A DNA stretch of 64,000 nucleotides from positions 248,001 through 312,000 of the forward strand of contig WGNV01000003.1 in assembly GCA_016124375.1 (NCBI GenBank), in the 5' to 3' direction. This DNA is from Tepidisphaera sp. (GTDB lineage: Bacteria; Planctomycetota; Phycisphaerae; Phycisphaerales; UBA1924). The position numbers and the translations under genes are program-made. Under the pieces are notes generated by a model. The model searched no databases. It was not told where the DNA came from and saw nothing but the letters and a program-made list of their open reading frames with translations. Positions 50,512 through 59,353 of this stretch are shown here, piece after piece (position 1 is the first letter of the stretch; each line of letters begins with the position of its first letter).

Positions 50512-51651
50512 TCACACCGCTTCGAGCGGGTCTTTGTCGGTCTCGCTCAGGACCGCGTCGAACCCCCGCTTCTCAAGGGCGGCCCGCAGGCGGGGCAGGT
50601 ACCCCCGCTCGGTGTTGGTGTGCCCGCCCAGGATCACGCTCATGCCCGAGTTGAGCGCGCCCAGAACCTCGTGGTGCTTCATCTCGCCGGTCACGAAGAC
50701 CTGGCACCCCTCGGTGCGGGCCAGCCGGCTCAGCGATTCGCCCGAGCCCGGCACCACGCCGATGTGGTTGAGCTTCGCGTCGGCTTCGCCGGCCACGGCG
50801 TAGCGCACACGATCCCGCTTGATGTGGTCGCGCAGTCGCTCGGCGAGCTCGCGCACCGTCGCGGCTTTGTCGACCACCAGCCGCCGCCCCGGGCCCGCGG
50901 CCCGCTGGGGCTGGGGCACCAGTTCGTAGACGTCGATCGCCGGCGATTCGTACGGATGAAACCTTCGCAGCGTCTCGATGGCCAGCGCCAGCGACGAACG
51001 CGAGCAGACCATCTCCAGCCGATGCTCTGGCACATGCTCAAAGTGCCCGGCCTTGCCCACCCGGGGCTTGGTCCCCTCGCCCCCCACAAACGTGCCGGTG
51101 CCCGAACTCTCAAACGAGCACAGGTGATACGCCCCGATGATGCCCGCGCCCGCCGTCGCCAGCGCGCTCCGCACGCGATCCACCTCCGCCTGCGGCACAA
51201 ACGTCACGACCTTGAGCTGTTGCGACGCCGGCATCTGCGGGTGCGGGGCGAGCGCCCGGCAATCACCCAGGATCTTTCCTTCCTTGCGCGAGCCAGACAG
51301 GCCCTCGCACAGCCAGTCGGTGATGCCCCCCGGCGCGGCGTCGAGCGCCGTGTGAGGTGTGTACACCGCGATCTGGTGCTCGATCGCCCGCAGCACCACG
51401 CGCTGGCGGGGCGTGGCGCTCGTGACCCGATTCAAAGGCTCGAAGATCGGTGGGTGATATGCGATGATCGCGCCCGCCTTGGCGCCGATGGCCTCCTCCA
51501 GCACGCGCTCCGTCAGGTCGATCGTCAGCAGCACGCGCCCCTTGAGGGCGCGGGCTGCGTCACCGACCAAAAGACCCACCTTGTCCCACGCCTCCGCGTA
51601 TTCCAGCGGGGCGATGTCGTGCATGGCGGAAACGAGGTCGGAAACGTGCAT
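50512..51651 (-). CDS. NIF3-like dinuclear metal-centre protein
   Basis: A 379-residue NIF3/YqfO-type protein. Residues 1-125 and 290-379 form the two halves of the NIF3 fold, with IIAYHPPIFEPLNRV and GGHTNTERGYLPRLR supplying His and Glu metal ligands; a central YqfO-like insert lies between. The motifs AYHPPIF and YTPHTALDAAPGGITDWL are closer to those of eukaryotic NIF3L1 than to bacterial YbgI, in my reading. The molecular role is not settled (it has been annotated as GTP cyclohydrolase 1 type 2). The ATG at 51651 follows AAGGGAG. It is divergent from ispE, with 78 nt between starts. Confidence 0.88.
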   Translation of the reverse strand: MHVSDLVSAMHDIAPLEYAEAWDKVGLLVGDAARALKGRVLLTIDLTERVLEEAIGAKAGAIIAYHPPIFEPLNRVTSATPRQRVVLRAIEHQIAVYTPHTALDAAPGGITDWLCEGLSGSRKEGKILGDCRALAPHPQMPASQQLKVVTFVPQAEVDRVRSALATAGAGIIGAYHLCSFESSGTGTFVGGEGTKPRVGKAGHFEHVPEHRLEMVCSRSSLALAIETLRRFHPYESPAIDVYELVPQPQRAAGPGRRLVVDKAATVRELAERLRDHIKRDRVRYAVAGEADAKLNHIGVVPGSGESLSRLARTEGCQVFVTGEMKHHEVLGALNSGMSVILGGHTNTERGYLPRLRAALEKRGFDAVLSETDKDPLEAV

Positions 51652-51729
51652 GAAGTGCTCCCTTCGCACAATTGTAAGCGGGCGGCGTATGCTCGATCCC
51701 CGGCGAATGCACGCCGTTCGGAGTCGCTT

Positions 51730-52734
51730 GTGATCCACCGCCGCGCGTATGCGAAAATCAATCTCATGCTCAGCGTGGGGCCCCCGCTGCCTCCTGGCGC
51801 CTCGCACGCCGGCTATCACCCGATCGCGTCGTGGTTCGCGCCGATCTCGCTGTGGGACGACGTGGAGGTGACGCGCGGGGCGCCGTCGGTCTCCATCGAG
51901 TGGGCCAGCGACGCGCCCCGCCCCACACCCATCGACTGGCCCCCCGAAAAGGACCTCGCGGTGCGGGCGCTGCGGGCGCTGGAGGCGCACGCCGGGCGGA
52001 CGCTGGACGCCAAGTTGGTGGTTCGCAAGCGGATTCCGGTGGGGGGTGGGCTGGGGGGCGGGTCGTCGGACGCCGCGGCTGCGTTGCTGGCAGTTCGCAA
52101 CGCGTTTGCGCTCGATATCGACGACGCGGCGCTTGGGGCGATCGCGGCCAGACTCGGCTCGGATGTGAGCTACTTCCTGGACACGGAGCGTGACGGTCCG
52201 GAGCAGGCGCCGCGCCCGGCGTTCGTCGAAGGTCTGGGCGAGCACATCGAGCGCTCGCCTCGCCGGCGCGGGCGACTGGTGCTGGTGGTGCCGGAGTTTG
52301 GGTGCGCGACCGGGCCGGTGTACAAGGCGTTCGACGAGTTGGTGCTGGAGAGCGATCGGGTACGGCTCAGCGCCTGGCAGGTGGAGCGATTCGCACGCGA
52401 GCGCGACGGCATCGGGCCGGGCACACCCCCGACGCCTCACCGCGTGCGGCCCGAACTGGTGCGCGAGCGTGCGGGCAAGATGCAGACTGCGCTCCAGTCG
52501 CGGCTGTTGTTCAACGATCTCGCGAAGGCAGCCTTCAAAGTCGAGCCGCGGCTCGGCACGCTGGTGACGGCGCTCAAGCGCATCACGCGCGAAGATGCCC
52601 ACGTCACGGGCAGCGGCAGTTGCGTGTTTCTCCTTGACCACGACGGCAAGATCAGGGAGAGGGTCGAGCGGGCCAGGGGCGCGTTGGAGGAGCAGGTGGG
52701 GCCATTGGCGGTGCTGGGGGTGGATCTGGCGTGA
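51730..52734 (+). CDS. ispE: 4-diphosphocytidyl-2-C-methyl-D-erythritol kinase
   Basis: A 334-residue GHMP kinase of the MEP isoprenoid pathway, phosphorylating CDP-methylerythritol. The substrate-side motif AYAKINLML (K9) opens the protein, the ATP-binding glycine motif is PVGGGLGGGSSDAAAALLAV, and LGSDVSYFLDT and VTGSGSCVFLL are the remaining GHMP motifs. The start is GTG 51730 after CGGAG. It is somewhat longer than the usual 280-300 residues, through inserted segments near the N-terminus and around residue 220. No other MEP gene is adjacent. Confidence 0.93.
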   Translation: MIHRRAYAKINLMLSVGPPLPPGASHAGYHPIASWFAPISLWDDVEVTRGAPSVSIEWASDAPRPTPIDWPPEKDLAVRALRALEAHAGRTLDAKLVVRKRIPVGGGLGGGSSDAAAALLAVRNAFALDIDDAALGAIAARLGSDVSYFLDTERDGPEQAPRPAFVEGLGEHIERSPRRRGRLVLVVPEFGCATGPVYKAFDELVLESDRVRLSAWQVERFARERDGIGPGTPPTPHRVRPELVRERAGKMQTALQSRLLFNDLAKAAFKVEPRLGTLVTALKRITREDAHVTGSGSCVFLLDHDGKIRERVERARGALEEQVGPLAVLGVDLA

Positions 52735-52916
52735 GGGCGGCCGGCGCCCTGCGGACGAGCCGCCGAGCCGCCACTGGCAGCGCGGGGTTCTCTCGTCCCA
52801 TTCCTTCTCGCCCAAACTCGTGCTCGCACCCTCGACTCCCTCGTGGGCATCTATAGTCGATCCCCGCTGAGCGTCACGCGGGATGATTTCGGGGCCTCGC
52901 ACAAGGATTCTCTCCC

Positions 52917-54485
52917 ATGGCCAACAGCCATTTCGACGTTGTGGTGATCGGCGGCGGTCCGGGCGGCTACACCGGGGCGATTCGAGCGGCCCAGCTCGGC
53001 TTCAAGGTCGCCATCATCGAACGCGCCAAGCTCGGCGGCGTCTGCCTCAACTGGGGCTGCATCCCCAGCAAGGCCCTGCTCGCCAACGCCGAACTGGTCG
53101 AAAAAATGTCCAAGCAAGAGGACCAGAAATTCTGGGGCCTCAAAATAGGCGGACCGGTGGAGCTGGATTGGGACCGCATCATCGGGCGCAGCCGCGATGT
53201 CGCGGGCAAACTCAACAAGGGCGTTGAGTTCCTGATGCGCAAGAACAAGATCCAGTTCTACAACGCCAACGCCAAGATCACCAAGGCCGAAAACGTCGGC
53301 GGCAAGAGCAAGGTGACGATCGACATTCAAGAGTGCGAGGTGAAAGAAGAACTCACCAGCGCCCCCGCCACGCCCGGCAAGAGCAAGGAAACCATCACCG
53401 CCGACTACGTCATCGTCGCCACCGGCAGCGTCGCCCGCGATCTGCCCTTCGCCAAGTTCGACGGCGACAAGATCTGGGGCGCCCGCGAGGCGATGTACAA
53501 CAAGACCAAGCCCGCCAAACTCATCGTCATCGGCGCCGGCGCCATCGGCATGGAGTTCGCTTACTTCTACAAGACCCTCGGCACCGAAGTCACCATCGTC
53601 GAGATGATGAACACCATCCTGCCCGTCGAAGACAAAGACGTCTCGGCGGCCATGGAAAAGCTCTACCGCAAGCATGGCTTCAACATCCTGACCAACACCA
53701 CCACCACCGCCGTCGAAAAGACCGCCAGCGGCGTCAAGGTCACCGTCGCCCCCTGGGTCGTCGGGCCCGACGGCAAGGGCAAGGCGGACGAATCCAAGAA
53801 GCAAACCCTCGAGGGCGACAAGGTGCTGCTGGCCGTGGGCGTCAAGGGCCGCACCGACGGCTTGTGCGACCCCGCGCTGGGCCTGAAGATCGAGCGCGAC
53901 CACATCGTGACCGACTACGTGCCGGGCAAAACCACCAACCAGGCCATCGACTACAAGACCAACCTGCCGGGCGTGTACGCCATCGGCGATGTGATCGGGC
54001 CGCCCTGGCTGGCCCACGTGGCGAGCGAAGAAGCCGCGTTGTGCGTCGAGCGCATCGCGTGGCGGGCCAAGAAGCTCAATCACGAGCCGATCCCGCTCGA
54101 TTACACGGTGATCCCCGGGTGCACGTATTGCTTGCCGCAGGTCGCGAGCGTGGGCTTCACCGAGCAGAAGCTCATCGCCGAAGGCAAAGTGAAGGGCAAG
54201 GACTACGAGGTGGGCACCTTCCCCTACACGGCCTTGGGCAAGGCGATCGCCGCGGCTCACACCGACGGCTTCACCAAGATCATCCGGGGCCTGCCCCGGG
54301 GCGAAATCCTGGGCGCCCACATCATGGGCGATCAGGCGACCGAACTCATCGCCGAACTCTCGCTGGCGCGGCGACTGGAAGCCACCAGCGAAGAACTCAT
54401 CTGCACCGTGCACGCGCACCCGACCATGCACGAGAGCGTGCGCGAAGCCGCCCTCGCCAGCGAAGGCCGCGCGATCAACATGTAA
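52917..54485 (+). CDS. lpdA: Dihydrolipoyl dehydrogenase
   Basis: A 522-residue flavoprotein, E3 of 2-oxoacid dehydrogenase complexes. The FAD-binding N-terminus is VVVIGGGPGGYTGAIRAAQL, the redox disulfide is GGVCLNWGCIPSKA (C43, C48), the NAD domain has LIVIGAGAIGMEFAYFYKTLG, the second FAD motif is GVYAIGDVIG, and the C-terminal His-Glu pair is in HAHPTMHESV. It is longer than the usual 470 residues because of Lys/Pro-rich insertions near residues 140-165 and 270-300. The ATG at 52917 follows AAGGA. No E1 or E2 gene is next to it. An intrinsic terminator follows. Confidence 0.96.
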   Translation: MANSHFDVVVIGGGPGGYTGAIRAAQLGFKVAIIERAKLGGVCLNWGCIPSKALLANAELVEKMSKQEDQKFWGLKIGGPVELDWDRIIGRSRDVAGKLNKGVEFLMRKNKIQFYNANAKITKAENVGGKSKVTIDIQECEVKEELTSAPATPGKSKETITADYVIVATGSVARDLPFAKFDGDKIWGAREAMYNKTKPAKLIVIGAGAIGMEFAYFYKTLGTEVTIVEMMNTILPVEDKDVSAAMEKLYRKHGFNILTNTTTTAVEKTASGVKVTVAPWVVGPDGKGKADESKKQTLEGDKVLLAVGVKGRTDGLCDPALGLKIERDHIVTDYVPGKTTNQAIDYKTNLPGVYAIGDVIGPPWLAHVASEEAALCVERIAWRAKKLNHEPIPLDYTVIPGCTYCLPQVASVGFTEQKLIAEGKVKGKDYEVGTFPYTALGKAIAAAHTDGFTKIIRGLPRGEILGAHIMGDQATELIAELSLARRLEATSEELICTVHAHPTMHESVREAALASEGRAINM

Positions 54486-54487
54486 GT

Positions 54488-54516
54488 AGGTCGGCGCTCC
54501 GAGCCGACCTTTTTTC
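54488..54516 (+). terminator. Intrinsic terminator after lpdA, made from repeat family A
   Basis: AGGTCGGC, GCTCCGA, GCCGACCT then six T residues. The 8-bp stem and its loop match the family A repeat found at 25174-25245, so the terminator may have been recruited from that element. It lies between convergent lpdA and truB. Confidence 0.8.
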
Positions 54517-54521
54517 TTGGT

Positions 54522-55247
54522 TCACTCCGTCACGTCGCGCAAGTCCGCCTGCGTCATCACATCAGGCAGGGTGTCGATCCGCCGCGCCATCGCCTCCGTC
54601 CACGCCCCCACCCGCGTGCGCCGCAGCGCCGTCAGCATCCCGCCACACCCAAGCGCCGTGCCCACGTCGCGGGCGAGGCTTCGTATGTACGTCCCCTTGC
54701 CGCAGCGCACCCACACCTTGGCCAGAGGCCACGCATACGCCTCCAGCCGGCACTCGTGAATCACCACCGGGCGTGCCGCAAGCTCCACGGCTTTGCCGGC
54801 CCGGGCCAGGTCGTACGACCTTTTCCCCCCCACCTTGAGCGCCGAAAAAGCCGGCGGCTTCTGCATGATCTCGCCCACAAACCCCGCCAGCGCCGCCCGC
54901 ACCGCCGCCTCGTCGGGCGGGTTGGCCACCGCCACGTCTTCCACCCGCCCCTCGACGTCGTCGGTGTCGGAGCGTCGCGACAGGTCCACCTCGGCGAGGT
55001 ACTCCTTCTCCCCCAGCATCATCCGGTCGCTCAGGCGCGTGGCCTTGCCCACCAGCACCACCAGCACTCCGGTGGCCATGGGGTCGAGCGTCCCCGCGTG
55101 ACCGACCTTGAGCCGCTTGGGCGCCCCGCCCCGCCGAAACCTCGTGCGCACGATCGCGCACACGTCCATGCTGGTGAAGCCTTTGTCCTTATCCACCACC
55201 AGCACGCCGGCTGGGGTGGGGGCTGAAGAAAGCGTGTCGCCGCTCAT
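54522..55247 (-). CDS. truB: tRNA pseudouridine-55 synthase
   Basis: A 241-residue TruB. The N-terminal VLVVDKDKGFTSMDVCAIVR and the catalytic segment KVGHAGTLDPMATGVLVV with D55 are clear; EYLAEVDLSRRSDTDDVEG, GEIMQKPPAFSALKVGGKRSYDLARAG and CGKGTYIRSLARDVG follow. It converts U55 of most elongator tRNAs to pseudouridine. It lacks the C-terminal PUA extension of longer TruB forms. The ATG at 55247 overlaps the stop of the upstream membrane glycosyltransferase as ATGA, so the two are coupled. Confidence 0.96.
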   Translation of the reverse strand: MSGDTLSSAPTPAGVLVVDKDKGFTSMDVCAIVRTRFRRGGAPKRLKVGHAGTLDPMATGVLVVLVGKATRLSDRMMLGEKEYLAEVDLSRRSDTDDVEGRVEDVAVANPPDEAAVRAALAGFVGEIMQKPPAFSALKVGGKRSYDLARAGKAVELAARPVVIHECRLEAYAWPLAKVWVRCGKGTYIRSLARDVGTALGCGGMLTALRRTRVGAWTEAMARRIDTLPDVMTQADLRDVTE

Positions 55248-57034
55248 GGCATTTCCCGCCCGCGCCCCTTGGGCGACACCAGCGCCAGATCAACCCGCGC
55301 CCCCTTGGTGTAGTTCAGCCCCGAGACGCTCGCCAGCGCCGGCCATCCACGCTGCGCCGCGTACTGCGCGGGAATCAGCATCACCCCGCCCGGGTTTTCC
55401 TCGAGCCAATCGTCCAGATCCCCCTGCTCCATGCATTCCACGCGCCCGTGGCTCTCAAAGATCAGGCTGTCCTCGACAAACACGCTGGCCGCGAACGGAC
55501 GCTGCCCCGCGGGGTCGATCCGCTTCATCGCCCGCATCACCCCGCGGCTCACCCACAACTCCCGCACGCGGGGCATCGACCAGCCCACCCCTGCCGCCAC
55601 CAGCACAAACACCGCCAGCCCCAGGGGCAGCATCGCCCGCACGCCGCCCTCGCGCAGGCGCTGCTGACACTTGATGTGAAACCACAGCATCAATCCGAAC
55701 ACCGCCCCCACGATCGCGCCGCCCGCGATGGTCGCACCGGCGCCCTCGCCCCGCACCGCCAGCCACGCCACCCCCGCCATGGCCGCGCACCACCCGAGCC
55801 CCGCGATGCTCCAAGCGCCCCCCAACGTTCGAATCACCCGCCCGCGCCCGGCGTCGCGCAGCCACGCCGCCCCGCTGAGCCCGCCCCGGGCGCACAGCAA
55901 CGCCAGCGCCGGATACAAGGGCATGGTGTAGTGCGGCAACTTCGTCGACACCACCTCAAACACCCACCACCCCGGCAGCAGCCAGGCGAGCAAGAACGCC
56001 TCCTGAGGCCGCCCCGCCACGCGCGTGCTGAGCCACACGTGCGCCCGCCTCAGCCAGCCGCCCTGCACTTCTCGCAACCCATCACTCGCGAGCCCAACCC
56101 GAAACGCCCGCGCCAGCCCATACCAGAGCAACAGCGAGCCGGGCCAGAAGAGCAGCGTCGCGAGTGCGGCGTGATACAGCGCCGGCCCGTCGTGCCCCTC
56201 CTTGGGCTCCAGGCTCCGCCCCAAGACTTCGTCATAGATCGTCTGCCAATACGTCTCTGCCCCCAGGCGCTGAACCACCAGCAGCACCCAGGGCATCGCC
56301 ACGCACGGCACGATCACCAATCCCACCAGAGGTTTCACGGCCCACAGTGCCCGCCAACGCCGCTCCAGCAGGCACACCCCCACCACTGCCAGCACCACCA
56401 GCATGGGCGTCACCGGCCCCTTGACCATCACCCCCAGCCCCACCGCCAGCCACAGCAGCACCGCCCGCCACAGCGTGGGCTTGCCCCGCCTCGCCGCGGC
56501 CAGCGTCTCCCAAAGCCTCCACTGCGCCAGCACCGTGGCGCACACCAACAGCATGTCCGACCGGGCCTGGTGCGCCTCCCAGAACATGATGGGGCACGCC
56601 CCGAGCAGCAGCCCGGCCAGCCACGCCGCCCGCGCGTCGTACATTCGTCGCCCGAGTTTCCAGGTGAACAACACGCTGCCGACGCCCGCGAGCAGGCTCG
56701 GCACGCGATACATCCAGATCGCATCGCCCCAGCGCCCGCCGCCCGTGAGGACCCAGGCGCACGCGCTCTGCAGCCAATACACCACCGGGGGCTTGTTCAG
56801 CCTTGGGCGCCCCAAGACCATCGGCACCACCACATCCCCGCTCTCCATCATCTGGCGGCTCGCCTGCGCGAACCTCGCTTCATCGCGGTCCACCACCGGC
56901 AGCGCGAAAAACCCCGGCAGATACAATGCCAGCACCAGCAGCGCCAGCACCGCCCCGCCCCGGGCGCTCCCGAACCACGCCCTCCAACCCGCCTGCCCCC
57001 GCAGCCCGCGATCGAGAACGCCAAAAGAAATCAT
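55244..57034 (-). CDS. Membrane glycosyltransferase, ArnT/PMT (GT39) type
   Basis: About 596 residues with some twelve hydrophobic segments. The first extracytoplasmic loop has PVVDRDEARFAQASRQMMES, the DE motif typical of ArnT-like GT39/GT83 enzymes, followed by LNKPPVVYWLQSA. PLYPALALLCARGGLSG and TKLPHYTMPLYP correspond to the conserved K-LPHY region. These enzymes take a sugar from a polyprenyl-phosphate carrier and attach it to lipid A or protein on the outer face. The C-terminal 110 residues are soluble. The ATG at 57034 follows GGGGA; ATG 57049 is an alternative. It is divergent from the PAP2 gene, only 13 nt away. Confidence 0.85.
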   Translation of the reverse strand: MISFGVLDRGLRGQAGWRAWFGSARGGAVLALLVLALYLPGFFALPVVDRDEARFAQASRQMMESGDVVVPMVLGRPRLNKPPVVYWLQSACAWVLTGGGRWGDAIWMYRVPSLLAGVGSVLFTWKLGRRMYDARAAWLAGLLLGACPIMFWEAHQARSDMLLVCATVLAQWRLWETLAAARRGKPTLWRAVLLWLAVGLGVMVKGPVTPMLVVLAVVGVCLLERRWRALWAVKPLVGLVIVPCVAMPWVLLVVQRLGAETYWQTIYDEVLGRSLEPKEGHDGPALYHAALATLLFWPGSLLLWYGLARAFRVGLASDGLREVQGGWLRRAHVWLSTRVAGRPQEAFLLAWLLPGWWVFEVVSTKLPHYTMPLYPALALLCARGGLSGAAWLRDAGRGRVIRTLGGAWSIAGLGWCAAMAGVAWLAVRGEGAGATIAGGAIVGAVFGLMLWFHIKCQQRLREGGVRAMLPLGLAVFVLVAAGVGWSMPRVRELWVSRGVMRAMKRIDPAGQRPFAASVFVEDSLIFESHGRVECMEQGDLDDWLEENPGGVMLIPAQYAAQRGWPALASVSGLNYTKGARVDLALVSPKGRGREMP

Positions 57035-57047
57035 GTCCCCAACCGCC

Positions 57048-57773
57048 ATGCGATCCGACTGTATCACCCCCTCACCCAGACGCGTGGCCGTCGTGCTCGT
57101 CAGCGGGCTCGCGCTCGCCGCACTCGCCCTGTTCCTCGATCCCCCCATCGCCACCTTCGCCCAGCGCCTCCAGCCCGGGGGCGACATTCACCTGGGGGGC
57201 GATGTCCGCCGCACCATCGAGTGGCTCCAGCAGTTCGGCGATGCCGCCACCTGCCTCATCTGCGCCATCTGCATCTGGCTGCTCGACCCCGCCCGCCGAC
57301 GCGACCTTCCCCGGGCCCTGCTCGCGCTCCTGGGCACCTGGGGCGTCGTGCAAGCCATCAAGATGCTTGCCGGCCGCCCGCGCCCGCGCGTCGTCTTCGG
57401 CCACCCCCAGCCCGGCTTCGACGCCATCGTCCAGTTCACCCCGCCCTGGCGCGCCTACCCCCTCCCCCACACCGATCACGGCGTCACCACCTACGTCCTT
57501 CAACACGCTTGGACGCTCGGCCACGGGTCCGATCTCTGGTCGTTCCCCTCCAGCCACACCTCCGCCGCGGCCGCCCTCGCCGTCGTCCTCAGCCGCCTTT
57601 ACCCACGCCTCACACCCCTCGTCTGGTTTCTAGTCGCCTGCGTCGGCGTCGGGCGCGTCGTGCTCGGTGCCCACTTTCCGTCCGACGTCATCGCGGGTGC
57701 CGCCGTCGGATATGCCGCCGCCACCCTGCTCTTCCGCCCAAGCCCCCTTGCTCCCCAAGCCCCCAACACCTAG
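57048..57773 (+). CDS. PAP2-family membrane phosphatase
   Basis: 241 residues with about six membrane helices. The phosphatase signature is split as usual: KMLAGRPRP (K105, R112, P113), FPSSHTSAA (PSxH) and GRVVLGAHFPSDV (Gly-Arg...His...Asp; the first Ser of SRxxxxxHxxxD is Gly here). PAP2 enzymes dephosphorylate lipid phosphates such as phosphatidic acid, undecaprenyl pyrophosphate or lipid A. The substrate is not determined. Its start lies within 15 nt of the divergent GT39-like gene; a joint role in lipid-carrier recycling is possible but inferred. Confidence 0.85.
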   Translation: MRSDCITPSPRRVAVVLVSGLALAALALFLDPPIATFAQRLQPGGDIHLGGDVRRTIEWLQQFGDAATCLICAICIWLLDPARRRDLPRALLALLGTWGVVQAIKMLAGRPRPRVVFGHPQPGFDAIVQFTPPWRAYPLPHTDHGVTTYVLQHAWTLGHGSDLWSFPSSHTSAAAALAVVLSRLYPRLTPLVWFLVACVGVGRVVLGAHFPSDVIAGAAVGYAAATLLFRPSPLAPQAPNT

Positions 57774-58089
57774 CGCAGATGTCCACATGTGCACAACGTC
57801 AATCCATGTTTGAGCCCCTCGGACATTCCGACTACCTTACACAATATTTCCAATATCCAAACTTTTTCCGTTCAAATCGACCGGTTACTCGTTCTTTGAC
57901 GATTTTGACGGATCTCATTCGCAAAACTTCACGAAATCTATTATGGTGCGTGGCCCGGAAATCCGGGCACGTGAATTGCCTTCCCACAGGCATTCCGTGA
58001 TGGGGTGGTCGGCCCCGCCAAGGGTTCATCGGAATCTAGGGGTTCATCGGAATCGTGGTCTCAAATTTCAGATAGCTGACGGAGAATCT
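57774..58089 (+). promoter_or_regulatory. AT-richer upstream region of the pseudopilin gene
   Basis: 316 nt, much lower in GC than the surroundings. It holds two TTTGACG copies near 57894-57910, TATTAT (57939-57944), a 16-bp palindrome GCCCGGA-AA-TCCGGGC (57953-57968) just downstream of that hexamer, and a tandem direct repeat GGGTTCATCGGAATC (58022-58036 and 58040-58054). It probably contains a strong promoter with a control site near the transcription start. The exact -35 element is unclear. Confidence 0.5.
58022..58054 (+). repeat. Tandem 15-bp direct repeat in the pseudopilin leader
   Basis: GGGTTCATCGGAATC occurs twice with an 18-base period, 36 nt before the ATG at 58090. Confidence 0.8.
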
Positions 58090-58992
58090 ATGAAAAATCG
58101 TCGCGGCTTTACGCTCATCGAACTTCTCGTCGTGATCGCCATCATCGCCGTGCTGATCGGCGTGCTGCTGCCCGCCCTGGGCAAGGCCCGCAAGTCCGCC
58201 CGCCAGGCCATCTCACTGGCGAACATCCGTTCGATCGCGACCGCCGGCGCCACCTACCAGTCCGATCAGAAGGGCCTGCTGCCCCTGACCCCGGAATGGG
58301 CCCGCATGAACAACGGCGGCCCGGCCCTCGCCTCGACGCCGCTCGAGGGCTGGTGCACCTGGAGCGCATGGGGCAAGAACTGCGATCGTTTCTGGTACGG
58401 CATGGCGTTCGACGTCGAGGCGGTGGACCGCCCGCTGAACAACTACCTCTCCCCGGGCTCGATCGAAGGCCCGACGCTCCCCGGCGCCCCGTTGCAGGCC
58501 TCTGCTCAGGCTCGCACGCAGTACCAGCTCCCCGTCTGCCGCGACCCCAGCGATCAGGTCGGCCACCAGCGCTACTGGCCCCAACCCAACGTCGGCGTGA
58601 GTTGCTACGACGACGTGGGCACCAGCTATCAGTGGCAGGCCAAGTGGTGGGACCAGCTCCTCGCTAAGTTCCCGGGCGACGGCTTCGCACAGCGCTTCGA
58701 CCGCGGCGCCCGTCGCTTCAAGCTGGCGGACTCATTCATCCCCTCCCGCCTGGTGTGGCTGAATGACGAATGGGCCGACATCATCATCAACAGCGCTTCC
58801 GACACCTTCACCGCCAAGAACGGCTACGACGACATCAACAAGTCGATCCTGGGCTTCATGGACGGGCACGCCGCGTATCTCTCCGTCATCCCCGGCGGCA
58901 GTAGCAACCCGAACCTCGCCACCCGGCCCGACCTCATTCCCGCCTTCAACAACGAGAAGTACACCGTCATCTTCGCCGACCTGAACAACTGA
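58090..58992 (+). CDS. Type II/IV pseudopilin-like protein, planctomycete type
   Basis: 300 residues. The prepilin signal is MKNRRGFTLIELLVVI with cleavage between G6 and F7 and the conserved Glu at position +5, followed by a hydrophobic helix. The rest is a globular domain containing GFMDGHAAYLSVIPGG near residue 255, the DGH element typical of the large planctomycete family with H-x9-DG domains. Tryptophan and tyrosine content is high. It should be processed by a prepilin peptidase and assembled in a secretion or pilus apparatus, or remain membrane-bound. The ATG follows GGAGAAT. Confidence 0.85.
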   Translation: MKNRRGFTLIELLVVIAIIAVLIGVLLPALGKARKSARQAISLANIRSIATAGATYQSDQKGLLPLTPEWARMNNGGPALASTPLEGWCTWSAWGKNCDRFWYGMAFDVEAVDRPLNNYLSPGSIEGPTLPGAPLQASAQARTQYQLPVCRDPSDQVGHQRYWPQPNVGVSCYDDVGTSYQWQAKWWDQLLAKFPGDGFAQRFDRGARRFKLADSFIPSRLVWLNDEWADIIINSASDTFTAKNGYDDINKSILGFMDGHAAYLSVIPGGSSNPNLATRPDLIPAFNNEKYTVIFADLNN

Positions 58993-59032
58993 GCATTCGC
59001 CGGCATCCCTTCGGACGAGGTATCATTCTCGA

Positions 59033-59242
59033 ATGGAAAATCGCGACAAACTCAAAATCGCCGGGATCGCCGTGCTGCTGCTCGTCGGTCTCGTGCTGAT
59101 CATCGTCAACGTCATGCCTTCCAAACCCAAGATCGCCGAGCAGGGTGCCCCGCCGCCCACCGCCGGCCCGCGCCGGGGGATGGTCAACCCCGATGCTCAG
59201 CCCGCGGCTCCCGGTTCTCCCGCCGAAGCCCAGCCGAAGTAA
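59033..59242 (+). CDS. Small single-span membrane protein
   Basis: 69 residues. One helix (IAGIAVLLLVGLVLIIVNVM, residues about 9-28) and a Pro/Ala-rich tail (APPPTAGPRRGMVNPDAQPA). It is 40 nt downstream of the pseudopilin gene on the same strand and followed by a strong terminator, so the two probably form a bicistronic unit. No family was recognised. Confidence 0.55.
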   Translation: MENRDKLKIAGIAVLLLVGLVLIIVNVMPSKPKIAEQGAPPPTAGPRRGMVNPDAQPAAPGSPAEAQPK

Positions 59243-59275
59243 CGCGTCCAAACAACGCCGATCCTCACCAAACAC

Positions 59276-59309
59276 AAAGACCCCCGCACACTCATGCGGG
59301 GGTCTTTTT
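59276..59309 (+). terminator. Intrinsic terminator after the pseudopilin unit
   Basis: AAAGACCCCCGCA (59276-59288) and TGCGGGGGTCTTT (59295-59307) form a 13-bp perfect stem with a six-base loop, followed by T residues. The stem ends in A/T pairs on both sides, so it may also serve the convergent tdh gene. Confidence 0.9.
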
Positions 59310-59353
59310 CTTGCACGCACGCTTCCAGGGGCCGCGGAGCCTTCCGCCGGCCA

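Noticed and set aside
55448-58000. An 850-codon plus-strand frame opposite the GT39-like gene and across PAP2
   Set aside because: Very Pro/His/Arg-rich without any domain. It conflicts with two well-supported genes.
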